The notes under the pieces are model-generated. The model did not search any database and was not told the origin of the DNA. It was given only the letters and a program-made list of their open reading frames with translations. From assembly GCF_901933205.1 (NCBI RefSeq), contig NC_044590.1, positions 14,473,501-14,537,500 of the forward strand: a DNA stretch of 64,000 nt. The letters are read 5' to 3'. Shown here one piece after another: positions 10,178-20,729 of this stretch (position 1 is the stretch's first letter; the number at the start of each line of letters is the position of its first letter). The position numbers and the translations under genes are program-made. This stretch comes from Camarhynchus parvulus (lineage: Eukaryota; Chordata; Aves; Passeriformes; Thraupidae).

Positions 10178-13100
10178 GTGTCCTGCCGAAAGGCAGAGGC
10201 ACTGCTGAGTGCACTGGGAATTAGGGGGGAGGGGGACCACTGGGCCAATATAGAGGGCTCTGCTGGGGAGCCTGGGACATGGGGTGATGCTCTAGGGCTT
10301 CAGGACTGCCATGCAGGAGGCTTGTTAGGCAACACCTGAGTGTCTGTGTCTTCCTATCTCAGCCCCAGAAGACCACACCTGGGAGAAGGAGATACCAGGA
10401 AAATGGACCCTGAACTGCTGAACCTCCCACTCGCAGTCAAGATCCCTGTGGCACCTGGATCTAAGCCTGTCTTCTGCAGGGGAAAGCTGGGCGAAAAGGT
10501 AAAGGAAATAGAAAAGGGTAGAAAATATCTTTCATAGAGTCCCCATCATGCAAAGATTTTCTTGAGGCCACCTGCTCTACAGCAGGAGCTGCAGCCCTTC
10601 AGCTGGGCAGGACTGAGCAAGGGAAACTCTAGGCTCCATGGAATACGAGGAGAAAGCATTTGTCCATCTTTGCACTGGTTTCTGGCACTGTGCATGTGTG
10701 TGGCTGGGCCCCTGCCCTCAGCAGACAGCTGTGTGTCCAGGTGCCAAGGCAGCTCGTTCCTCTAGCTCATCCCACAATGTTGGGCCAGGCCCTGGGGCAC
10801 TTGTGAGGGAGATTCTGTTTGCCTTCTTGGCACCTTTGGAATAACTTGGGCTTCCCTGCCTGGGGTATACACACACTGTTGTCCTCCAGTTTGCACTGCA
10901 GCTTCCCAAGATAGAGATTTTCTGGAGGTGGAGGTAGCCAACACAGCCCTTGGGCCTGCCTAACCCAAGGAGACTGGTTTCATTCACTCTCCACTGGCTG
11001 CATTTGAACCTTTGAAGGTTAATTTTTGGATGGGTCTGCAGTTCTTCCTGGTGGCCTAAGATACCTATTTGCTGGTGGGGTTGCTGTGCAGTTTGTCTTT
11101 TCTCCCTTAACCCATCACAACCCAGCCCTGTAGTCTGTCTGTGCAGGTCTCTGTGCCTACAGAAGGACAGAGAAGACCTTTACCTTTTCACAGGTACCAT
11201 GTGGTACCTCTTCGCTCCACTCTCCTGCCGCCTTCATACTCTGGAAACTCTCTCTTACAGCTCCACCGGCCGTTTCCTTATTTCACTCTGGATGATCCCT
11301 ACTGCCACCACCTCAGCCCAGCATACAACTGCCTGCATGACCCTGTCCTTCAGGACTACCACAAACGCAAGGATGTGCTGCATTTGCTGAAGAAACAGGG
11401 CTTTGTCACCAGAGAAAACAAGGTAGGTTTGGACATCAGGCTGATCAAGAACAGCCCTCTTCAAGCAGGGCTCCCACAGCCCTTGCTGCAGCTGATGCTG
11501 CCAGAGAACAGGGCTGTGCGTTGGTGTCCCTGGCAGGAGAAGCAGCACCAACATCCCCCTGGAGAGCCCCAGACCTGCCCTTCTCAGCCTGCCCCACGCT
11601 GCCTGTTCAGCCCTGGCTGGGGGGACAGCAGTGGCCCCAACACCAGGGTATGAGGGGAGGGCTTGGGGGCAGCTCCTCTCCCACTGGGCTCAGGCTGTTT
11701 TGGGGAAGGCCAACTGCATGACTTGACAGTTTTTGGGGGATTCTGCCCTCATCCCTCCATAGGTGATTTGCACTGTGAAGGAGTTCAACGAGTACAGGCA
11801 GTACCTGACCAGGATCAAGCTACAGTCAGAGCAGATCTTGGGGCAGCAAGAGGTAGGCAAAGCGTTGTGTTCAGGGCACGGGACTGTGCAGGGCAGTGCT
11901 GCTGGGCCGGGCACAGTGGCGGGGAAAGGACTCCATGGCTGGGAGCTGAGCCAGCACAGGGCACTGAGCTGGGCACGGGCAGCAGGGCCATGTGCAGGCA
12001 CACACCGTGCTGAGGGAAGCCCTTCTCCCCTGCCCTCGTGGCCTGGCTGAAGCAGAGTGCCGGCCTGGGCCCTCAGTAATCCTCAGCATGCAGGGGCCGA
12101 GCAACATGACCCACAACCTGGTGTCACTTTTCAGGAAGGTGTCACTTTTTTTTTTCACTTTTCACTTTTTTTTCTCTTCTGACATCCTGGGCCAAATTAA
12201 AGCATGGCCCCAACCTGCCAAGAATCACCAACACTTCCTGTCAGGGGAAGCTGCAGCCTCAAAAGCCTTCCAGCCTACCCAAGAGCCAAAAATTGGGGGG
12301 ATGCAGAAAAGGGAGAGCAGCTCTGAACAAGGGCCAAACTTACTCCAGAGCTGAGCTGGGCCAGAAGGATGCCAGCACTGCTGCTGACTCCCAGAGGAAG
12401 CCAGATGGCACTGACAATGGCCTCTTGAATGCTGTGTTTGAGCAACTAACTGCAGCAGAAGCCAAGAAGCTTGAAGAGCTGGTTGAGACTGTGCTGTACA
12501 GAGTGTTGGAGCGGTTGAAGATTCCTAGGAATCAGCATGTCAGCTTTTTACAGAGGGTTGCCCGGGAAATCAGAGGAAGACTTTTAGGCTGCATGAGAGT
12601 AGAACTTTTGGATACTTCTCTAGATCACCATCAGAAAATGGAAGTGATGGCGAAAGAGCTTGTAGCAACAGTGTTGGAGATCTTGGGGGACCGTCTGGCA
12701 TCCAGCACATCCAAAGCTGCTGAGGCAGGGGTGGCAGCCAAGTGGGAGGACCTGTCTCTTGCTGGAAGAGCCACCCAAGCAGACAAATCCAAGGACACTG
12801 CAGACAGAGTACTTTCAAAGACCTCCCTTGACACACTCACCAGAGAAGTTGTTGAGAGTGTTCACTACACCTTGGAATCCTCTGTAACTTCTCAGTTTGA
12901 ACAAGACACTGGCTGTGAGTACACTGAAATCCTGGAGCTTCCTGGGGGAAATGTCTCCAACAGACAAGTGCAGTCGTCCCAGACATGTCCAAGGCAGGCC
13001 ATGGAAGCTGGACAAGGATTCCCCAGAGCATCTGAACAGCAGAGCCTGAAAGCAATGTGGCTTGCCCCTGCAGAAGGGGCTGGGTGTGCCAAAACCATGG

Positions 13101-13429
13101 AGCCTGAAGGTTGTGCAATGGTGAAGGAGAACTTGGAAAGAAAAAGGAGCCTAAACTCACCAGCCTTAGCCAACACTTTGGATATAAGGACCATGTCAAA
13201 TCGGATTGCTGACTCAGTATTAGAGCGGATCAGTCAACCTGGGCCTGCACCAGCCCTCAACAAGAACTTTCAAGGACCTGTTGCAAACCCACCCACATCC
13301 CAAGGTGGAATGGAGAGCTGTGCCACTGAGGACATTCTCCCTACCGTGGACCCATTGCCTTCCCAACAGCCCATCCCTCCAGCCCAAGCCAGAGCACGGC
13401 ACATAGCAGAGCGCCCAAAGCTCATCTGA
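10134..13429 (+). CDS. FSIP2L: Fibrous sheath-interacting protein 2-like gene (whole coding span, 4-5 exons)
   Basis: Joined exons 10363-10498, 11261-11422, 11763-11852 and 12203-13429 encode about 540 residues in one frame. The first three carry the conserved N-terminal block of FSIP2: LPLAVKIPVAPGS, then DPYCHHLSPAYNCLHDP, then YHKRKDVLHLLKKQGFVT, then KEFNEYRQYL. These match the mammalian protein closely in order and spacing. FSIP2 is a very large (nearly 7,000 residue) protein of the sperm-tail fibrous sheath, linked to AKAP4. This copy ends after a single 408-codon last exon with amphipathic Leu/Glu/Lys helices (for example around 12,440-12,520), so it lacks the giant repeated body. The frame is intact, all introns are GT-AG and a poly(A) signal follows 74 bases after the stop, so it looks like a working short gene, not a relic. 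It could be the bird FSIP2 orthologue or a separate short paralogue. Confidence 0.75.
10363..10498 (+). CDS. FSIP2L: FSIP2-like exon with LPLAVKIPVAPGS block
   Basis: The acceptor is TATCTCAG|CCCC at 10362/10363 and the donor GAAAAG|GTAAAG at 10498/10499. The exon begins one base into the end of a codon and ends in phase 0. An in-frame ATG lies at 10403. The block LPLAVKIPVAPGS is the conserved start of the FSIP2 N-terminal domain. Confidence 0.75.
11261..11422 (+). CDS. FSIP2L: FSIP2-like exon, HKRKD block
   Basis: 54 codons, phase 0 to 0. The acceptor is CTCTTACAG|CTCC and the donor AACAAG|GTAGGT. It encodes the most conserved part, with DDPYC, SPAYNCLHDP and YHKRKDVLHLLKK, all of which have close counterparts in mammalian FSIP2. 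Confidence 0.85.
11763..11852 (+). CDS. FSIP2L: FSIP2-like exon, KEFNEYRQYL block
   Basis: 30 codons, phase 0 to 0. The acceptor is CTCCATAG|GTGATT and the donor CAAGAG|GTAGGC. The peptide starts VICTVKEFNEYRQYL, nearly the same as the mammalian protein at the matching place. Confidence 0.85.
12203..13429 (+). CDS. FSIP2L: FSIP2-like last exon
   Basis: 408 codons followed by TGA at 13427. The start at 12203 is chosen because AAAG at 12199-12202 is the first AG after a long T/C tract (12143-12180) and gives the needed phase. 12257 (CTGCAG|CCT) is an equal-phase alternative. The content is helical and charged: LTAAEAKKLEELVETVL near the start and NRIADSVLERI near the end. This resembles the helical units in the long body of FSIP2, but it is a single short stretch. 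Confidence 0.7.
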   Translation, partial: HGPNLPRITNTSCQGKLQPQKPSSLPKSQKLGGCRKGRAALNKGQTYSRAELGQKDASTAADSQRKPDGTDNGLLNAVFEQLTAAEAKKLEELVETVLYRVLERLKIPRNQHVSFLQRVAREIRGRLLGCMRVELLDTSLDHHQKMEVMAKELVATVLEILGDRLASSTSKAAEAGVAAKWEDLSLAGRATQADKSKDTADRVLSKTSLDTLTREVVESVHYTLESSVTSQFEQDTGCEYTEILELPGGNVSNRQVQSSQTCPRQAMEAGQGFPRASEQQSLKAMWLAPAEGAGCAKTMEPEGCAMVKENLERKRSLNSPALANTLDIRTMSNRIADSVLERISQPGPAPALNKNFQGPVANPPTSQGGMESCATEDILPTVDPLPSQQPIPPAQARARHIAERPKLI

Positions 13430-13502
13430 TGCAAGTGAGGTGTGTGACTGGAGAGCTGAAGAGCCCTCAGACAGCAAACACAGACCACATTCTTGTGGTG
13501 GC

Positions 13503-13508
13503 AATAAA
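13503..13508 (+). terminator. Poly(A) signal of the FSIP2-like gene
   Basis: AATAAA lies 74 bases after the stop codon and is followed by a T/GT-rich stretch (about 13,511-13,535), the usual cleavage context. Confidence 0.75.
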
Positions 13509-13769
13509 GAGTTTATTTCCAAGGCCTTGTTTGTGCTTTCATTAGCTAGACCATACTGTCTCTGGTCATTTTCCCTAGTGTAACCTGTGCTATCTTCCAT
13601 TCTTCAGCCTCTATCATGCTGAGACCAAATTTTATAGGGAATTTGAGGTAGGGAGGCAAGAAGTAGCCAGCATTTTTGTCTTGTTTAGCAAGCTTTGCTG
13701 TTGAGCAAGTGGAAGGATCAGTTTGGATCTTCTCTGCTTTCTCTGCAAAGGACTTCAGGTGTCACCTGT

Positions 13770-15023
13770 TGTCGTGGGTTTACAGGAAGCAGGTTTTCTG
13801 GGAATGGAGTGGCCAGAGGCCAATAGGTGTTCAGATTTTAAACTGACACCAGGCTTGGCCACTGAGGGTGGATGCGCCTCTGAGAACACAGGGGTTAGAA
13901 GCAGAGCACTCCCTTGGGCTCCCTCTTTGATTTCCGGCCAGCAAAGAGGCAAGGCCTCCCCTGCCCGGCTTCGAGCTGGGCGGGGGGGGAAAACCTGCGG
14001 CCCGGCAGAGGTAGGCCTGACCCCTCAAGATGGAAGGGTGGTGGGGGGCACCAGGAGGTGTTGGGCAGCCCCCCCCAGGAGAGACAGAGGGAGAGAGGCC
14101 CCGAGAGGATTTGGGCAGCCCCCCCCAGCTAGAAGATGAGAGAGAGAAAGCTGGTACGGGCCTGTGGCCTTGAAGTGATATCGGCCTGTGAAGAAGGAGG
14201 GGGAAGGGGGGAGTGCAGCAGGGAAGGAGCCTGGCCCATGCAGGAGTTTGTTAACCCCTTTCTGGACAATGAAGACCTCACAGAGCATTTGGACCTTTCC
14301 CAGAGGGGAGATGGAGTGGATGATAAAGAAGAAATGAGCAAATGAATGACAGTCGGAGCAGTGAGTGAGGCTGGGAGAGTAAAGAAGAGGCCGGAAAGGG
14401 ATGATGGAGTAGCTGGTTGCTGGACTCTTTTGGTACAGCCATGGACAGAACCATGCTTCCTCGCGACACAGAGGCTGCATCCAGGGGGGAGGCGATGGCT
14501 CAGAACTGAGAGGGTTCAGTTTGGAGACGCCCCGGCCCCAGGGGGTAGACAAGTATGGGGGGGACAAGAGGTCCCGAGAGTGATGAGGAAACTGTGCTTT
14601 TTTGGAACTGGTCAAAGCACCCTTAAAAGGATAACCCTTGAAGCAGCTCTGTTCCTTGTCCAGTGGTGGGAGCGCTGGGCATGCAAGGAAGAGGTCACCA
14701 TGGCCCCAAGAAGGACTCCTCTCCTCTTGATGGACTGGAATTGAGTATTTAAAGGGTGATGGATGGAGAGTTGAAATTTGGAAGATGTATTGGAAATGTG
14801 GGGGGAGGAGGAAATGCTTTTTTTTTGTGGAGTTTTCATTTTCCAGGTGTGTGTGTGTGTGTGTGTGTGTGTGGTTTGTTTTCCTTTTGTAGTTTAGTTA
14901 ATAAACTTTTTTTTTCTAAGGTAGAGGCCTGCTTTGCTTATTTCCTGGTCACATCTCACAGCGAACACCAGGGAAATATATTTTCATGGGGCACTGGCAT
15001 TGTGCCAGTGTCAAACCATGACA
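13770..15023 (+). mobile_element. Solo LTR, 1,254 bp, with 5-bp target duplication
   Basis: It starts TGTCGTGG and ends CCATGACA, so the two ends form an imperfect inverted repeat. It is flanked by CCTGT on both sides (13765-13769 and 15024-15028). A TATTTAAA box lies near 14,746 and AATAAA near 14,900, which sets the plus orientation. A (GT)n run lies just before the poly(A) signal. No internal retroviral genes are present, so it is a solo LTR left by recombination. Confidence 0.8.
14847..14872. repeat. (GT)13 microsatellite
   Basis: Thirteen uninterrupted GT units inside the solo LTR at 13770-15023. Confidence 0.95.
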
Positions 15024-15942
15024 CCTGTAAATCATTTATTTATGCTCAGCATGAGCACTCCACATGATTCACTGTCAGGGAGCAGCAGGAGCTGTCACAG
15101 GACAGGTGAGCAGGAACTGAGCTGGGAGGGCACTGCCCTGTCCAGCACAGGACAGGCCAGTGGTAAATGGGAGCAAAGCAGAGACAGTGACAGTGACCAG
15201 ATGAGCACTGGAAAATCCTACAGCGATGAGGCAGGTCAGAGGAGGAGATCCTGGCTTGGACCAGGATCTCCATCATCACAGAAATGGCTGACCCGGCTCA
15301 GGCAATGGCCTGAGGTCCAAGCGCAAAGGTCTGCGTTTAGGCAACATTCCTGAGAAGCGGGGAGGAAGTTCCCAGTGAGGTGTCCTTCAGCTACTTCCCC
15401 TCAAGGGCCTGGCTGTAGTGGTGTTATTGGGAAGCTGGCCCCGAGCTTAGCAGTTCTGCTTCCCTACATTCCAGCCGAGACAATCATACTTGTGGCAGGG
15501 CAATGCACCCAAGGAGCAGCCCCAGAGAGCAGTCACAAAAGCCTCTGTGCCTGGCTGAAGCAATTCCCTGCCTAAGACTCTCCACTCCTCCCTGCCTGGC
15601 TACTCTGGGGCCTGCATGGCAGTGGGAAGGAGGGGAGTCTGAGCCAACAAGGGTTTTTTCCTGTCTCTAGACCTCTGCCAGAGCCCTCAGCTTCACCCTG
15701 CTTGTACTTGTTTTTGTCAGAGTGCTGCTGGAGGTCACACAGGTCTAGCTGACCTCCAGACTGCTCCCAAGGTGCACACAAGGATGGGAGCTGAGTGACT
15801 CACCAGGTCAGTGTGCCATCATCATAGCAGAATTCCACTTCTGGGTACCTTCTACTTTGGGACAGTTTTTCACCCCTTCTTTGTTGACCAGAGCACCAGA
15901 GGCTGGGAACTGGCTACATATCTCCAGGGATGGGTGCCCACC

Positions 15943-16334
15943 TGTGATGGTGGTCACAGGGCTCTCAGGATGAGGGAAGAGACAAGAATTTGACTCCATA
16001 TTTCAGAAGGCTTGATTTATTATTTTGTGATATATATTACATTAAAACTATACTAAAAGAATAGAAGAAAAGGTTTCATCTCAGAAGGCTAGCTAAGCTA
16101 AGAATAGAAAAACAAGAATGATAACAAAGGTTTGTGGCTCAGACACTGTGTCCAAGCCAGCTGGGCTGTGATTGGCCATTAATTCCAAACATCCATATGA
16201 GACCAATCACAGATCCACCTGTTGCATTCCACAGCAGCAGATAATCATTGTTTACATTTTGTCCCTGAGGCCTCTCAGCTTCTCAGGAAGAAAAATCCCA
16301 AGGAAAGGATTTTCATAAAAAGATGTCTGGGACA
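15943..16334 (-). mobile_element. Solo LTR, 392 bp, with 6-bp target duplication (copy 1)
   Basis: Flanked by CCCACC at 15937-15942 and 16335-16340, with TG...CA ends. It is the same family as 53595-53991. AATAAA reads on the minus strand near 16,018-16,013, close to the low-coordinate end, so the element is on the minus strand. A six-base duplication is typical of class II (ERVK-like) elements. Confidence 0.85.
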
Positions 16335-16340
16335 CCCACC

Positions 16341-17700
16341 CTCAGCCTGTGCCCTTGGCCAGAGCAAGCACAGCCCCATCCAGGGAGTGGCTGGGAGGGA
16401 CACACAGACAAGCAGACATTTCTACATCACTGCGCCCAGACATCCTGATTTAGCTGGGAGAACAGAGAAGGCTGAGGATTCCTCACCTCCTCATTCTTTA
16501 CAGGGCTGTCCACTTGCAGATGAGGCTCTACAGGCCTTTCTGTGGTCCCTGGGGTTATATGTCCCAAAAGCAAGGAGTTAACACCCACCAGGGGACACCC
16601 TAGCCCAGTATCTGGGGACTGTCTGCACTTGCAGTGCCCTTGTCTTCCCCCAACATGGCACCAAGGCCATGTTGTTTCAGGGAAGCCTGTTTCAAGGCAG
16701 CTGAGGCAATCCAGCAGCTCACTGAAAAGGAAGGGCCCCACTCCCTCCTCCATTCCACCCCCCCTACATCCCTCACAGACCACCTGGTCTCCCACCTCAC
16801 TTGTAACCTGAACAAAAGACCAGACGTGGCACAGATGAGATGGAAGAAATGTGTCTGTGAGCGGAGATGAACTGACGTAACCCACTAGTTCTCCTTTGGG
16901 AGAAGCTGCAGCTTTTAAGAACCTTGACCTTCCTAACACCTTCATGACTTCGGGCCTCGATCTCTGCCAGCATCCAGCCCTGACAGCAGAGGTCACACAG
17001 TCCTCCAGTCCTCAGATACAAGCTCCTTTTATGGTACCTGTAAACACTAAGCACTTCAGACAAAATGGATAGTTTACATGGTGAGACAGAGGAAGGTCCA
17101 GGCAGAGGCTGGGGCAGGAGATGCAGGTTCAAATCCTTGTGGCCTGGACAGAGTCCTCAGCTGGTGTCCCCTGCTTTGCAAGGAATAGTCAAGGCGATGA
17201 GTGACTCCATATGTCCCAAAAGCTTTCCTGCATGGCTACCTGTAAGCACTCAACTCTGTTCAGGTCTCTATGTGGTCCACCTCACTCAGAACACCCATGC
17301 TCCTTCTTGTTCCGTCGTCATGGGATGATGAATGCCTGAGCTGGTTTCCCCAGCCCACTGCACCCACAACCAGTTCTTGCCACTGTTCACCATGGCTGAC
17401 AAATGGTATAGGACAACAGGACCTCTAAAATAATTCAACAGGACCTCAGCAAATAATTCAACTTTTCCCATCTCATTTTTTTGGGTGTCCCGCAGACAGT
17501 CCATGAGTGTGGCAGAGCCACAGCCCTGCTCCACACAGCCCCAGCTTGGCACTTGTCTCCACAGGCCAGTTCTGCTCAATCTGCCAGTGCTGTGCTGCAC
17601 CCACATCAAACCAGCACTGGGGCAGCATCAGGACAGGGAGCCTCCCATCTCTGCCTCCTGCCAGTCCTGCAGGGCTCCCGAAGCAGACCTGCCCCCGTTC
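16341..17700. other. Intergenic stretch without recognisable gene
   Basis: Between two solo LTRs in the convergent intergenic block. I saw no conserved coding block. A short direct duplication (AATAATTCAAC, near 17,430 and 17,453) is the only structure noted. Confidence 0.45.
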
Positions 17701-17705
17701 CTCTG

Positions 17706-18384
17706 GGTTGAAGATTGCAATGCAAGTTGTTTTCCATTACCATCTGTATGGCAGATTACCTTTGTCAAGTGGGCAGTTTGCTTTATCTCTCTCTTTGAGT
17801 GACCACATTCACACCTCCCTCGGGAGGGGACATCTGCTGATAACAGACTATTGAATATCAGTGCATGACTGATAAAGAACTGTAACATCCCATTGTGAGA
17901 TGCTCCGCCCAGAGGGGGGAGCCAAGCATTCCTACCCAGATATAATTCAGAGGTTTTTGAGACACCAGCACGGCTTTCTCAAGATTCCCCAGAGGAACAG
18001 CAGCTGCCTCTCCTCTACTGGATCTTCAGAAGAAGAATACATCCTTCTCTACAGATCCCCCTTGCTCCAACAGAACCACACCTGATACTTCAGGAAGACT
18101 GCAGCCACATTTCCAACTGGACTGCCACCGACACCCTGACCCACAGGGTGTCAGGTTGGGTTCTGACTCTGTCAGTGTTGTTCTAGTGGACTGCATTGTT
18201 TATTTTATTTTTTTTCTTTTCCCTATTAAAGAACTGTTATTTCCTGCTCTCACATTTTTGCCTGAGAGCCCCTTAATTTAAAATTTATAGCAATTCGGAG
18301 GGGTGGGGAGGGTTTACATTCTCCATTTCAGGGGAGGCTCCTGCCGCCTTCCTTAGCAGACTCCTGTCTTTCCAAACCAAGACA
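17706..18384 (+). mobile_element. Solo LTR, 679 bp, 5-bp target duplication (family X, copy A)
   Basis: Flanked by CTCTG at 17701-17705 and 18385-18389. It is nearly the same sequence throughout as 37167-37845 and 41784-42461. It ends in CAAGACA. The 5' end reads GG where the other copies have TG. ATTAAA (18225-18230) sits before the 3' end, giving plus orientation. No internal genes are present. Confidence 0.9.
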
Positions 18385-18694
18385 CTCTGGTCTCTACCTT
18401 CCCACAGGGCTGATTTAGTGCAAAGTTCCATGTAAGGATTGGACTAAAAACCTACATGAGAATTATACTAAAAACTGGCCTCTCATTACTCAGGAGCTTT
18501 GAGGAGGTGGCAGAACTTCTGTGCATCTCTGGTGGACAAGGGCAGGGACACCCTTCACATTTTCAATGGAAGGAAAGACAGCGGGGAACTTCTCTATCAG
18601 AGGGGTAGCCTTATGGTTGCCCTGTCCTGTAAAACATCAGGCAGCTGCCAAAGCTAAGCCCTTTCTCCACCTCAAGCTGAACCTACAGACAGGT

Positions 18695-19263
18695 TGTTCT
18701 GGTTTGAAAGCAAAACCAGTGAGAGACTCCAAGTCAGAAATACAATTTATTAGGAAAAGGAAAAAAACAAACAAAACAAAACATGCAATAATACAAAAGA
18801 AAAACCACTGACAGAGTCAGAATACAACCTGACACCCTGTTGGTCAGGGCGTTGGTAGCAGTCCAATTGGAATGGTGGCTGCAGTCCTCCTGGAGTGGCA
18901 GATGTGGTTCTGTTAGAGCAGTGATTCTGTAGAAAAGTGTAGTCTTCCTCTGAAGATCCAGTGGAAAAAGCAGCTGTTCCTCTGAGAATCCAGTGGAAAG
19001 GCTGATCTGGTGTCCCAAAAACTCAGATTATATCCAGTTAAGAATCCTTGGCTCCTCCGTCTGGGCGGGGCATCTCACAATGGGATGCTGTAATTTTTAT
19101 CAGTCATGCAGTGACATTCAATAGCCCATTAACAGCAGATGTCTCCCCAGAGGGAGGACTGGTTTGTGAAAGAGATGAAGAGAACTGCCCAATTAACAGA
19201 AGATAACTGTCAGACGTCTAACAGATGGCAAACAGAATACACATTGCTTTGTAATCTAGGACA
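18695..19263 (-). mobile_element. Solo LTR, 569 bp, 5-bp target duplication (diverged relative of family X)
   Basis: Flanked by CAGGT at 18690-18694 and 19264-19268, with TG...CA ends. Its reverse complement follows family X over most of its length, including the region of the promoter, the leader and the 'cacctgcca'-type 3' part, but with many differences and a shorter body. It is therefore an older or sister subfamily in the opposite orientation, 310 bases from copy A. Confidence 0.8.
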
Positions 19264-19268
19264 CAGGT

Positions 19269-20729
19269 CCAAAATCCACCTGTGATCCACAACATCTGCC
19301 CAGCCTTTTCAGGAGCTGAGGTGGCACATGGGCAACAGACATGAGGGCATGGTGTCTATCAGCTGCCATGAGCAGAATTGCTTTTACTATTTCTGTTTGC
19401 AGGCATAGCAAAAAGTTCTTGTAAGGCTCTGTGAAAAGGAGACTCAAACCAGCCAGAAATCCAACAGCACAAGCAAGAGCACCCAGCACTGCAGAAGTGC
19501 TGGCCCCATTGGAACACTTCAGTCTCCCACAGCCAGCAGCAGGTAATGGACAAGCCACTGGTGCCTCCTCTCAAGGACCTGTGTCCCAGCTGCCCTCTAG
19601 CACTGGGTCCAACTGTACTGCCCATAGAAGCCCAGAACAATCCACAAGCTTGTTCAAAGGCCAGCTGCTGCTCTGGCCATCACTTCTTTAACTGATCCAG
19701 GTGTCAGGTCATGGTGACTGCAGGAGTGAGCCTGAGTCTTGGAGCCTGAGTTGAAGCACTTGGTTTGTGGCCTTTTCTGATTTGTCAAAAATCAGCTCAT
19801 TTCACAGAAAAGCTTTGGGGAACACTCAGAAATTGGGCTGCAGACATTCCCCTAGGAAAGGACTGTGTGAGGTTACAATGTTCCTGGTCTTCCTTCTGTG
19901 CTCCATTGCCCTACAGCCCACCTACAACACTTCTGCCAGCCCGACTGGTGGGAAAACTCAGTGGTATGCCAGCATATGTGATCCTAAACTGGTGGTGTGA
20001 CAGAGCAGCCCTCACTGGCTTTGTCTGAAGTGCAGCAGCTTTTCCTAGTCTGACAAGACAGTGACCACCCCCCAGAGGACCAGCAACACAATCTAGAGCC
20101 TGGGCTCACTCCTGTGTGGCTGAAATAGCACAGCTGGCATCTGCCCTGCAGCTCCACAACACTGTGCAGCACGAGTCTCGAGCACCAACAGACTGCTCCC
20201 AGTGGTTTCTTGGACTACTAGCAAGGAAAGATAAGGGAATGCTCTAGTCTGAACATACAAATGTCCCCATCAGGTCAGCCTAACAGCCCAATTAATTACA
20301 TCTCCATCAGCAGAGACCCCGCGGGAGGCCATGCAGAGGATGCCTGTGTGGCCACCTCCTGCAGTCCACCTGCAGCACTCTCAGCTACTAGAGAAGGGAC
20401 ATAAGCAGAATATCCCTCTTACCCTCCAACTGCCCATAAACTTCTCTCATACCTTTATGACCCTGAAAGGCTCCAGAAGACATGTGTAAAGCAGTATTGT
20501 CTTTTACCTGTTTCAAACCATTCTCTTCCAAGATTCATTAAGTGTCCTTTGGTAGTTGCCTGAGAATTAAGAACAACAGAACCAGCCCAAAGCATGGTTT
20601 CCAAGTGCTTACTTCATGCTGATTCTCAAATCTTATTCAAGAGCACTGACATTCAGGCTGAAATGTGCAGCCCCACGCAGATGTAATCATGCTGCAGAAA
20701 TTCACAAAAAAGACAATTCACAAAAGATA
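19269..20729. other. Intergenic stretch without recognisable gene
   Basis: Lies between the LTR cluster and the inferred 3' end of the ARHGAP39-type transcript. Nothing recognisable on either strand. Confidence 0.4.

Noticed and set aside
11992..12354. 120-codon plus frame overlapping the start of the last FSIP2-like exon
   Set aside because: Wrong phase for the upstream exons, and it ends before the conserved helical part. The other frame is open to 13429.
12837..13199. Several minus-strand frames opposite the last FSIP2-like exon
   Set aside because: Shadows of the plus-strand exon; no splice or start evidence.
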